A DNA stretch of 64,000 nucleotides from Pseudoflavitalea rhizosphaerae (GTDB taxonomy: Bacteria > Bacteroidota > Bacteroidia > Chitinophagales > Chitinophagaceae), in contig NZ_RCSU01000020.1 of assembly GCF_003991355.1 (NCBI RefSeq), forward strand, positions 52,750 through 116,749, in the 5' to 3' direction. The translations under genes were made by a program, and so were the position numbers. Each line of letters opens with the position of its first letter. The stretch's first letter is position 1. A model generated the notes under the pieces. That model made no database searches. It saw nothing but the letters and a program-made list of their open reading frames with translations, and was not told the DNA's origin. Of this stretch, positions 35,612 to 44,200 are shown in pieces.

Positions 35612-37873
35612 TTATTCCACTATGAATTCATCTATCAGCATCAGCGCCTTTGATCCGGCGCCATATTTTCCTTCGGGAATGATACCGGGATGAAGACCGG
35701 TTATCTTTACATACCTGGCATTTACGGGTTTCACTGTCGCCCTTGCTTTGTTGATACCATTGACGGGAAAACTGGTAAGGGAAGTGATTTTCGTATAATC
35801 TGTCCCGTTATCCGACACATAAAAATCCAGCGATACCGGCGGCCACATTCTTTGCCAGGCATAGTTGAGCACATTGGCGCCCAGCTTTGAAATGCTTTGG
35901 CTGTTACCCAGGTCGAGTACTGCTTCAAAATTGCCGGAGAACCTTACCCACTGGTTATCGTTGTACCGGTGTGATCCGGACAAGCCATTCACCAATCCGG
36001 GAGCGGGCGTTGCGGCAGGAAGACCGGAAACGCTGATGTCCGCACCAGTTGCTTTGTTTATGCTGTAGGGTAGTTCAAATATTCGTCCCCAGCCCATTCC
36101 GTTCCGGAAAAGCTGAGCGCGTATTACACCATTTCTGCCACCTGTTTGCACCCGGCCTGAATAAACCCGGCTACTCTTGTCAGGTAAACTGCCATCAGAA
36201 GTGTAGCGTATTTCAGCTTCCCGGAAACTGGAATGAAGATGAAAAGAAAGACTACCCCGTTGTACTTTATCAGTTGTGAAAGTGATCTCGTCGAAATTAT
36301 TGGCCATAGTGAGACCGATGCGTTCCAGTGTTGCTTCCTGCTTTCTCACCCGTTGAAGGAAATCATCGTAATTGAGCGATGGCGCCGGACTCCAGGCCAC
36401 TTCAGCCAGGGCAATGGCTCTTGGCAATAACATGTAAGATGCCTGTTCAGCAGTGGGCAAATATTCGCTCCATAATTGTCCCTGTATGCCTTTGATATGC
36501 GGCAAGAGACTTGCATCAATGGAATCCGGCAGTGGCTGGTAATTGTACACATCTTTCAGTGGTGTATAACCGCCGGCAGCAACAGGCTCGGATGGATAGA
36601 GACTTTGGTAGTGGTCGAAATAGTATTCATCTTCTGTACTCATGATGGCATCCTGGTTCATCCTGGCGGCTTCCACAGCCCCGCCTGTTCCTCTCCAGCT
36701 CATAACAGTAGCGCCTTTGGCGAGGCCCCCTTCCAGGATCTCATCCCATCCGATTACTTGTCTGCCTTTCGATTGTACATATTTTGCAATGCGGCTTACA
36801 AAGTAACTCTGCAGCTCCTCTTCATTCGAAAGCTTTTCTTCTTTTATCCTTTTCTGACAATGCGGACAGGCCTTCCATCTTGTTTTGGGACATTCATCAC
36901 CACCGATATGGATGTATTGCGATGGGAACAACGTAAGCACCTCGTCCAGCAAGTCCTGTAAAAATGTAAAAGTGGAATCCCTGCCAGCGCAGAACACATC
37001 ATCGAATACTCCCCAGAAAGTGGCGGTCTTGTAAGGCCCTCCGGTACAGCCCAGCTCAGGATAGGCCGCCAGTGCAGCCTGCGCATGGCCCGGCATCTCG
37101 ATCTCGGGGATCACAGTGATATGCCTTTCGGCTGCGTATTGAATGATCTCCTTTATTTGCTCCTGCGTGTAATAACCGCCGTACCGTTTCCCATCGAATT
37201 GATGAGGCAGTTCTTTCTTGTGACCGATCATCGTTTCTTCCCTCCAGGCCGCAACGGATTGCAGTTTTGGATATTTCTTTATTTCGATCCTCCAACCCTG
37301 GTCATCCGTGAGATGCCAGTGGAAGGTGTTGAATTTGTAGAGGGAGAGTAGATCGATGTACTGCCTGATGAAGTCCAGTGAAAAAAAATGCCGGCTAACG
37401 TCCAGGTGCATGCCGCGATAGGAGAATCTCGGATAGTCGTGAATGTTAGCAACTGGTATTCTCAGTGTTCCCTGTTGCAGGATCCACAATTGCCGCAGTG
37501 TTTGAATGCCGTGGATCAGCCCGGCTCCATCACGAGCCGTGATATTTATGTTGCCATTCGATTCCAGCAAATACCCTTCGGGCTCTTTCACCAGAAGGGT
37601 ATCGATCCGGAGCCTGACAGACACCCTGTTGGTGTGTTCTATCACGGGCAGCGAATAACCCAGGTATTGTTTAATGAGCTCATTCAATAAAGCAGCTTCG
37701 TACTTCAGTTCACTACCTGCATCGATTGCTGTTTGTTTTGATATCACCGAGAAGCCTTGACCATAAGTTGCCTTCACAGGTACAGGAATCAGCGCCGGCT
37801 GAGGCGGCTGCTGCCTTGCGAAAACCTGAAAAACCGAGACCATCAGGAACGGAAGTACGATTAGCTTTTTCAT
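35612..37873 (-). CDS. Beta-N-acetylhexosaminidase, glycoside hydrolase family 20
   Basis: 753 residues with a signal peptide (FLMVSVFQVFARQQPP). GH20 N-terminal domain (about 25-150), catalytic barrel with YRGMHLDVSRHFF, HWHLTDDQGWRIEIKKYP, PEIEMPGHAQAALAAYPELG and the catalytic pair in HIGGDECPKTRW (Asp-Glu near residues 320-325), then a chitobiase-type C-terminal domain and an F5/8-type C-like beta-sandwich (NQWVRFSGNFEAVLDLGNSQ; RYVKITGLHPGIIPEG). It removes terminal beta-linked N-acetylglucosamine or N-acetylgalactosamine in the periplasm or on the surface. Its start overlaps the SusD stop by one base, showing tight coupling to the uptake genes. Confidence 0.95.
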   Translation of the reverse strand: MKKLIVLPFLMVSVFQVFARQQPPQPALIPVPVKATYGQGFSVISKQTAIDAGSELKYEAALLNELIKQYLGYSLPVIEHTNRVSVRLRIDTLLVKEPEGYLLESNGNINITARDGAGLIHGIQTLRQLWILQQGTLRIPVANIHDYPRFSYRGMHLDVSRHFFSLDFIRQYIDLLSLYKFNTFHWHLTDDQGWRIEIKKYPKLQSVAAWREETMIGHKKELPHQFDGKRYGGYYTQEQIKEIIQYAAERHITVIPEIEMPGHAQAALAAYPELGCTGGPYKTATFWGVFDDVFCAGRDSTFTFLQDLLDEVLTLFPSQYIHIGGDECPKTRWKACPHCQKRIKEEKLSNEEELQSYFVSRIAKYVQSKGRQVIGWDEILEGGLAKGATVMSWRGTGGAVEAARMNQDAIMSTEDEYYFDHYQSLYPSEPVAAGGYTPLKDVYNYQPLPDSIDASLLPHIKGIQGQLWSEYLPTAEQASYMLLPRAIALAEVAWSPAPSLNYDDFLQRVRKQEATLERIGLTMANNFDEITFTTDKVQRGSLSFHLHSSFREAEIRYTSDGSLPDKSSRVYSGRVQTGGRNGVIRAQLFRNGMGWGRIFELPYSINKATGADISVSGLPAATPAPGLVNGLSGSHRYNDNQWVRFSGNFEAVLDLGNSQSISKLGANVLNYAWQRMWPPVSLDFYVSDNGTDYTKITSLTSFPVNGINKARATVKPVNARYVKITGLHPGIIPEGKYGAGSKALMLIDEFIVE

Positions 37874-39423
37874 TATTGTTTATCCCACCAAACTCTTGTT
37901 AATAAATTGTCTGCTCCCTGGCGCGCCAGCGCTGCTTCATAGGCTGCTTTGTTATTGCTTCGTTCTGTTTGAAGGTAAGGGAACCTGCGGGGGATCACAC
38001 CGCCGGTCTGGTTGCCCGGTGCATTGGTAGGAGTGAGCACGGGATAACCTGTCCGGCGCCAGTTGGCGAAACATTCCAGTTCATCCAGTAACAAAGCTAC
38101 CCAGAATTGTGAATGTATCTGGTTCATCTGATCGTTGAAGCTGCCGGCTGTATTCAGCGGATGTGCTGCCGTATAATCCGTGATGCGCTGTTCAGCAATT
38201 ACGCCTGCGGCACCGAACCTGGCCCAGTTGCGCATATTATTCTCGATCCCATTTTTGAAGTATGCCGAAGCAGTATTGGCGTTGGTCCATCCGCGTAAGG
38301 CGGCTTCGCTCAGCAGGAAGCTCATCTCAGCATTGGTGAGCACCAGCAGTGGCGCATCATATCGCAGGATAGTAGCGGGATTGGGCTCGGATAAAGTTTT
38401 GAAATTATTGGGTTTGTTCAATGTGCCGCTGGGCAGACCTTTGGCAATGGACGATGTGGTGTCCGGTATTGTTCCGTTGTAAGTAACGGCCATCACAGGG
38501 AGACGGGGATCATTATTATCCCTCAGGAAATCGATGAAAGCCTTGCTGAATTTTCCTCCTTCCACATTGGCATCGCCGTAGGCATCGGCCTTATAGTCCT
38601 GTGCGCCGATCTCATAGGCAACAGGATTGAAATTGTACACCTGTCCGCTATTGAAATATTTCACTGCGGCATTATCCACTGCCTGTTCTATCACGCCACC
38701 GGCAATGGCTTTTTGCGCCCAGGTGCGGGCTTTATTTTCATCAATTTTAGTCATGCGCATAGCAAGACGTAACATCAGGGAGTAACCGAATTTCTTCCAT
38801 TTGCCAACATCACCCTGGTAGATGAAGTCTGCTGCACCAAAAGTGGGCGCACCCGCCTGCAGGGCGCCAATAGCCTGATCCAGTTCAGTAAGCAGCCCGT
38901 CATAGATCTCTGATTGCGGGTCATAGTTGGGCAGGAATTCATTCTCGGGATATCCTTTCAGTGCATTCTTATAAGGCACATCTCCGTAAAGATCTGTGAG
39001 CCGCTGGAAGTGAAGCACACGCCAGATGCGGGCTGTGGCCACTTTATTCACATGTCCGGCCTTCTCTGCTCCTTCCATGCACTGACGCAGGTTTTCCAGC
39101 ACATTGGGATAGAGATAGGTGAAATAGAATCCCTGATAGAGATCATTTATACCATACTTATCGCCCATTCCGGCAAGGGAAGCATCTTTATAATTCGCGA
39201 AATGTTGCACATACATTCCTGCGCCCAGGTAGGAGGTATAGAAATAAGTTCTGTCCAGTACATAGTTGCCTTTGAGAATGGCTTGTGAGAACAGCAGGTC
39301 GGGATTGGCATTCGTGGAGGCATTAGGGTTAGTATTCACCTCTTCGAAGTCTTTGTCGCAGGCGCCCAGTCCACCCAAAAGGCCCAGAGCGAGTATGCTA
39401 TGATATAATTTGAAACTTGGCAT
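37873..39423 (-). CDS. SusD/RagB-type lipoprotein (SusD_2 group) of the GH20 locus
   Basis: 516 residues. Lipoprotein signal ending LGACDKDFEEVNTNPNAST (Cys about residue 22). The NTNPN start with DLLFSQAILKGNYV, VATARIWRVLHFQRLTDLYGDVPY and KKFGYSLMLRLAMRM is typical of the SusD_2 branch, with C-terminal LLLDELECFANWRRTGYPVL. It acts with the SusC encoded 23 bp upstream to capture the substrate that GH20 processes. The start, by ATG at 39423, gives a normal signal peptide. Confidence 0.95.
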   Translation of the reverse strand: MPSFKLYHSILALGLLGGLGACDKDFEEVNTNPNASTNANPDLLFSQAILKGNYVLDRTYFYTSYLGAGMYVQHFANYKDASLAGMGDKYGINDLYQGFYFTYLYPNVLENLRQCMEGAEKAGHVNKVATARIWRVLHFQRLTDLYGDVPYKNALKGYPENEFLPNYDPQSEIYDGLLTELDQAIGALQAGAPTFGAADFIYQGDVGKWKKFGYSLMLRLAMRMTKIDENKARTWAQKAIAGGVIEQAVDNAAVKYFNSGQVYNFNPVAYEIGAQDYKADAYGDANVEGGKFSKAFIDFLRDNNDPRLPVMAVTYNGTIPDTTSSIAKGLPSGTLNKPNNFKTLSEPNPATILRYDAPLLVLTNAEMSFLLSEAALRGWTNANTASAYFKNGIENNMRNWARFGAAGVIAEQRITDYTAAHPLNTAGSFNDQMNQIHSQFWVALLLDELECFANWRRTGYPVLTPTNAPGNQTGGVIPRRFPYLQTERSNNKAAYEAALARQGADNLLTRVWWDKQ

Positions 39424-39446
39424 GTTGTTAGTTTTTGAATCGTGAA

Positions 39447-42400
39447 TTAGAATTTGACCATCAGGTTTACACCAAAACTCCTGGTGCGGGGCACACCGAA
39501 CATTTCGAAGCCCTGTGCATTGGAGTTGCTGAAAGTGGATTCGGGGTCGATATTATCAGCTTCTTTGTGCAGGATCGCCAGGTTTCTTCCCACCAGGGAA
39601 ACGGTGAGAGATTGCATTTTCAGGAAGCTGATCTTATCTACAGGAATGCTGTAGCTGATGATCACCTGGCGCAGTTTCACGAAATCGGAACTGTACACGA
39701 ATTTTTCAGAAAGCACCTGCCAGTTGTTATAATAGCTCCACATCTGGTCGGGCGTAAACGTTTTGGAGAAAGGGTTGCCATTATTGTCAACGCCGTTCAC
39801 GGTGAGCTTACCATCTCTACCGGGGAGCGTCATTTTGTGCAATCCCATACGTGTGCCATAGAGATTGGTAGCGGAATATACTTTACCCCCGAAACGTCCG
39901 TCTACGAGGAAGCTCAGCGAAAGACGCCTGTAGTTGAAAGTATTGGTGATACCTGTTGTGAGTGGCGCAACGCCTGTGCCCATATCAACAAGGGTTGGGC
40001 TTGCTATTTCACGGCCATCAGCTGCATACACCTGGTTGCCTTTGGCATCTTTTAATCCTGTGGTAGCCATGATGGTGCTGTAAGGTTTTCCTTCGGGGTG
40101 ATGAATGAAGGCGTACCTGTTCACGCTGATATCCGCTTCAATGGTGCTGAGCTCATCGGTGATTTTGATCACTTTGTTCTTGTTGTAGGCGATATTGTAA
40201 CTGACTTCCCAGCTGAAATTCTTATTCTTCACAGGAAAGCCTGAAACCAGCACTTCCAGGCCTTTGTTGCTCATTTCTCCCACATTGAAAAGCGCATGAT
40301 TGAAACCGGTAGCCGGTGAAATGGAAGCACGAACGATATCGTTGGTGGTCCTGCGATCATACACGGCAATGTCCGTAGAGAGGCGGCCATTGAGGAACCT
40401 GGCTTCCAGACCTACTTCAAACGTAGTGGAGGTGAGGGGTTTCAGGTTCTGGTTGGGCACCATCAGCTGACCGGAATTGGCGCCGTTGAAATTGGTGATC
40501 ATCTGGAGCGGGCGCTTGTCGTGCCCGCCTCCAGGCACCAGGCTGTATGTTAGATTGAGCGCGTATGGGATCGGCGTAGCGCCACCCACCTGCGCCAGGG
40601 AGCTTCTAATCTTGGCGAAGTTCACCCAAACCGGCAGCTGGAATGCTTCAGAAAGGATGAAACTTGCACCCACTGCGGGGTAGAAAATATTGTTGTTCTG
40701 CGGAGCGAGTGTAGAGAACCAATCGTTCCGTCCTGATGCAGTCAGGAAGAGCAGGTTCTTGTACGAGAAATCCACCGATCCGAAAACGGAATTGGTTCGC
40801 AGCCTTCCCAGCGCTTTGCTGGTGGTCAGGCTCACCACATTGCTCACATCATAGAAACCGGGAACTGAGTACCCGGTACCATCGAGATTGGTATTATCGG
40901 TTACTGATCTGCGTTGGTTACCGCCGGCCATTACGTTTACAGTAAGGTCATCGATGATCTTCGTATTATAGTTTACAGTGAGTTCGGCATTGGTTTCTGT
41001 GATCCCGGAAAGATAGTTCTGGTAATAACCATCGGCAAAGTATAGGTTGCCTGTAGGCACGATGCCCGTGTATTTGAAATTGGAGTAATCGTGACTTACC
41101 CTTCCTTTCACGAAGAGGTTGTTCAGGATATTGTAACGGACGCTGAGATTACCGATGAAACGGTTGCGGTCATCGTTATTCTTGAATTTGTTCACCACGA
41201 AGTAGGGGTTGGAAGCGAATCCTACTGCGTTCCATGGCACTTCTTTGCCGCTGGCGTCGTAGCCGGGATCGAGGTTCCGGATGTCAACGGTATTAGCGAT
41301 CATATAGGTTCCCCAGTTGGGGTTACCAGCCGCATCGGCTACACCCGTACGATTCTCTGATTTCTCGATATTGTATTGCGCGTATCCTTCGATTGAAATG
41401 CGTTTGCTGAGATTGGCGCCAACAGAGAGCGAAGCGATCTTCTTGTTCAGTTTATTGTTGGGCACAATGCCATGGTTGTTCAGATCTGAGAGCGAAGCGC
41501 GCCAGGTAAAATTATCGGACCCACCGAGAAAGGAAACTGTGTTGGTGAATGTAGTGCCGGTCCTGTAGAAGTTCTTGATATTATCTTTTTGGGGAGAGTA
41601 AGGTCTTTTCACTCCATCGAATTGAACTACTTCCGAGCCGTCCATTTTGGCGCCGTAGGAAAGTCGTCCGTAAGCAATGGCCTGGGCCTGATCGACAGGT
41701 TTGGCTGCATACTGGCCGGCGCCGTATTCATATTGCCAGTCCGGCGCAATGGCTGGTCTTTCTACCGTGAGTGTGGAATTGTATTCAACACCAATACCTT
41801 TTTGTCTAACGCCTTTTTTAGTAGTGATGATGATCACGCCATTGGAGGCGCGGCTTCCGTAAAGCGCAGCTGCAGTACCGCCTTTGAGGACAGTGATGGT
41901 TTCGATATCATCCGGGTTGATGCCTGCGATACCATCGCCGCGGTCGTTGTTCAGGCCAACAGAGCCGTTGCCGCTTGCGGGCATGGAATTGGTGGTATTG
42001 TCGATGGGCATACCATTCACCACATAAAGCGGTTGGTTGTCGCCGTTAAGAGAGCCATTGCCGCGAATGATCACGCGGCTGGATCCGCCGGGACCACTGG
42101 CGAGGCTGCTCGCATTTACACCGGCGATCTTACCCGTAAGTGCGTTCGCGATATTGATCTCGCGCGCCTGCGTGAATTCTTCGCCCTTCACTTCAGTGAC
42201 AGCATAGGCGAGGGCTTTCTTTTCTTTTTTGATACCAAGTGCGGTAACTACTACTTCGTCCAATGCCTTCGCATCATTGAGCAGGATGGCGATGGTTGTT
42301 TGACCGGGTTGCAGTTGCACCTGTTTTCTTTCAAATCCAACATGGGTGATCAGTAATTCAATGGAACCGGAAATGGCGGGAAGTTTCAATGTGAATTCTC

Positions 42401-42611
42401 CGTTGTTGTTGGTAGTGGTGGCTACGCTGTTGTTATTCACCAGCGTTACGGTGGCCCCTGCGATCTTTTGTCCGGACACAGCGCTGCTCACGGTGCCGTT
42501 GATCTCTGAAGGGTTGGAACCGTTAGACTGGGCCAGGGCTGGAATGCAGCATAGGAGGCTGCAAGCCAAAAGCAGTTGGCTGGCCCAGGCAGTTAGTTGT
42601 AATTTTTTCAT
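39447..42611 (-). CDS. SusC/RagA-type TonB-dependent transporter of the GH20 locus
   Basis: 1054 residues. Signal peptide (ASQLLLACSLLCCIPALAQ), carboxypeptidase-like domain (INGTVSSAVSGQKIAGATVT), plug with VVVTALGIKKEKKALAYAV and IETITVLKGGTAAALYGSRA plus GVIIITTKKG, barrel ending RSFGVNLMVKF. There is no STN domain, so induction is not through FecR. It is the first gene of the minus-strand glycan operon, read away from the DeoR regulator across a 356-bp intergenic region. Confidence 0.95.
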   Translation of the reverse strand: MKKLQLTAWASQLLLACSLLCCIPALAQSNGSNPSEINGTVSSAVSGQKIAGATVTLVNNNSVATTTNNNGEFTLKLPAISGSIELLITHVGFERKQVQLQPGQTTIAILLNDAKALDEVVVTALGIKKEKKALAYAVTEVKGEEFTQAREINIANALTGKIAGVNASSLASGPGGSSRVIIRGNGSLNGDNQPLYVVNGMPIDNTTNSMPASGNGSVGLNNDRGDGIAGINPDDIETITVLKGGTAAALYGSRASNGVIIITTKKGVRQKGIGVEYNSTLTVERPAIAPDWQYEYGAGQYAAKPVDQAQAIAYGRLSYGAKMDGSEVVQFDGVKRPYSPQKDNIKNFYRTGTTFTNTVSFLGGSDNFTWRASLSDLNNHGIVPNNKLNKKIASLSVGANLSKRISIEGYAQYNIEKSENRTGVADAAGNPNWGTYMIANTVDIRNLDPGYDASGKEVPWNAVGFASNPYFVVNKFKNNDDRNRFIGNLSVRYNILNNLFVKGRVSHDYSNFKYTGIVPTGNLYFADGYYQNYLSGITETNAELTVNYNTKIIDDLTVNVMAGGNQRRSVTDNTNLDGTGYSVPGFYDVSNVVSLTTSKALGRLRTNSVFGSVDFSYKNLLFLTASGRNDWFSTLAPQNNNIFYPAVGASFILSEAFQLPVWVNFAKIRSSLAQVGGATPIPYALNLTYSLVPGGGHDKRPLQMITNFNGANSGQLMVPNQNLKPLTSTTFEVGLEARFLNGRLSTDIAVYDRRTTNDIVRASISPATGFNHALFNVGEMSNKGLEVLVSGFPVKNKNFSWEVSYNIAYNKNKVIKITDELSTIEADISVNRYAFIHHPEGKPYSTIMATTGLKDAKGNQVYAADGREIASPTLVDMGTGVAPLTTGITNTFNYRRLSLSFLVDGRFGGKVYSATNLYGTRMGLHKMTLPGRDGKLTVNGVDNNGNPFSKTFTPDQMWSYYNNWQVLSEKFVYSSDFVKLRQVIISYSIPVDKISFLKMQSLTVSLVGRNLAILHKEADNIDPESTFSNSNAQGFEMFGVPRTRSFGVNLMVKF

Positions 42612-42967
42612 TGCAAGAGTTAGTTATGAGCTTTTCTTTCAAATAATGCAAATTCCTTCCCTAAAACTAGCCAAATTCCCTCCAAACTGCAAAATATTTG
42701 CATTTATTATTTGCACAATATGCAGAAAAATCAGATTGCGGAAAGCCGCCATGAATGCATTTTTTATATATAACAATTTGTTGAACAACAATTTATAGCA
42801 GTTTACTTTTTACTCTATTCTCCATGACATTTCGCAAAAAAATTATTTACCGCCCAAATACTGCAAAAAATTGAACTTATATTCTATTTTTACCGGATAT
42901 TTGGAAAAGAGGGCCGCATGCGGCAAACCCTCCAACAGTATTCAGTAAGCGCAATTCATTTTTTTCT
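42612..42967. other. Intergenic regulatory region between SusC and DeoR genes
   Basis: 356 bp, strongly AT-rich in its middle (about 42700-42900), holding the divergent promoters of the GH20 operon and the DeoR gene. Short direct repeats occur, e.g. TGCAAAATAT and CTGCAAAAAAT and several CAATTT blocks (ACAATTTG, ACAATTTATAG), which could be operator half-sites. I could not fix an exact TAnnTTTG promoter for either direction. No gene or stable RNA structure is seen. Confidence 0.5.
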
Positions 42968-43750
42968 ATGGACTTCAACACACAAGATCAGATCCCCCCT
43001 GCCTCGCTGACCAAACAAGCGAGAAAAAAACTCATCATCAAACAGGTGAATATTCACACCCGTTTGACTTATGCGGACCTGGTAGGTCTGATCAATGTGA
43101 GTGAAGACACGATCCGCCGCGATGTGAACGAACTTGCAGACGATGGAGAAGTAGTAAAGATCAAGGGCGGCGCCATGTCTATCGCGTATCATTACGGACA
43201 TGAATCCGAAACCTATTCACAAAGCAACAAAGTGGTGATTGCTGAAAAAGCATTGCAATTGCTGAAAGACGATATGATCGTACTGGTTGGCGGTGGCACT
43301 ACTATCCGAGAGTTCATCAAGAAGATCCCACATACCCTTCGCGCTACTTTCATTACAGTGAATGTACTGTCGGCAGTGGAGTTGCTTGACAAGCCGATGA
43401 TCAAAACCATCATGATCGGCGGACAGATCTCCACCTACAGCCAGATGACGGTGAGCGGTGAAGTATTTGAATATCTTTCCAATATCAAAGCTGATCTCTG
43501 CATCATCGGCACCAATGCGCTGGATGCAGCAAACGGACTCACTGATTCCGACTGGGAAACTATCCAGGTGAAAAAAGCCATGATCAAAGCTGCAGATAAG
43601 ATCGCCATACTCGCGATCTCCGAAAAACTCAACTCCACCATGAAGATGAAAATTGCGGATATACAGGATATCGATTACCTGATCACAGAACTGCCTCCGG
43701 ACAATATCGCCCTGCAGCCTTACAGAACCAAAGAAGTGGAATTGTTGTAG
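42968..43750 (+). CDS. DeoR-family transcriptional regulator
   Basis: 260 residues. N-terminal winged helix-turn-helix (LTYADLVGLINVSEDTIRRD, VNELADDGEVVKIKGGAMSI) and a C-terminal DeoR sensor domain of the sugar-phosphate isomerase type (IVLVGGGTTIREFIKKIPHT, ATFITVNVLSAVELLDKP, MIGGQIS, ADLCIIGTNALDAANGLT). DeoR proteins usually repress sugar-use genes until a phosphorylated sugar binds. It is divergent from the SusC/SusD/GH20/RidA/kinase/dipeptidase operon, so the kinase product or a related sugar phosphate is a reasonable inducer (inference). Confidence 0.93.
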   Translation: MDFNTQDQIPPASLTKQARKKLIIKQVNIHTRLTYADLVGLINVSEDTIRRDVNELADDGEVVKIKGGAMSIAYHYGHESETYSQSNKVVIAEKALQLLKDDMIVLVGGGTTIREFIKKIPHTLRATFITVNVLSAVELLDKPMIKTIMIGGQISTYSQMTVSGEVFEYLSNIKADLCIIGTNALDAANGLTDSDWETIQVKKAMIKAADKIAILAISEKLNSTMKMKIADIQDIDYLITELPPDNIALQPYRTKEVELL

Positions 43751-43764
43751 TATAACGCTATGGC

Positions 43765-44118
43765 TTAACCGCCATGCTGCCAGCAATAACCGCCAGACCT
43801 TTGATTACGGGAACATCTTGTTCCTTTTTTTGTTTTTGCCCGGCACTGACCGTAAGTAGCGGAACTGCTTTTCTTTTGAGATGAACCATACGACGAACCT
43901 GCAGAAGACTTAGGCTTCACACATTTCCCACAGCTGCCGCCGGCATTGCAATGTTTACATCGGGAACAATCGGAACAGGCATTACAGGGATTGCGGCCAT
44001 AACAGGTTGCATATTCTTTGGAAGGAACTGTAGAGCTGAATTTATTGAAAACGGGAACGAAAGCCAGCGCCGTGATAAGGGAGAAGACCGCCAGCAACAG
44101 CATGAAACTATTTTTCAT
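43765..44118 (-). CDS. Small secreted Cys-rich protein with DUF5763-like C-terminus
   Basis: 117 residues from the ATG at 44116-44118; an upstream ATG would add ten residues before the signal. Signal peptide or anchor (SFMLLLAVFSLITALAFVPV), then a Cys cluster (CYGRNPCNACSDCSRCKHCN, GGSCGKC), a Ser-rich linker and a C-terminal motif CRAKTKKGTRCSRN...YCWQH that resembles the short DUF5763-type zinc-binding tail of bacterial and phage proteins. Twelve Cys residues suggest metal binding or disulphides outside the cytoplasm. It is convergent with the DeoR gene. Function unknown. Confidence 0.7.
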   Translation of the reverse strand: MKNSFMLLLAVFSLITALAFVPVFNKFSSTVPSKEYATCYGRNPCNACSDCSRCKHCNAGGSCGKCVKPKSSAGSSYGSSQKKSSSATYGQCRAKTKKGTRCSRNQRSGGYCWQHGG

Positions 44119-44200
44119 ATGGTGGCATTTATAGGATAATTGCATCAATAACGGCCTTTCCCGCCAGAAAATTATTTATCGCCCTTAATCTTGACAATCC

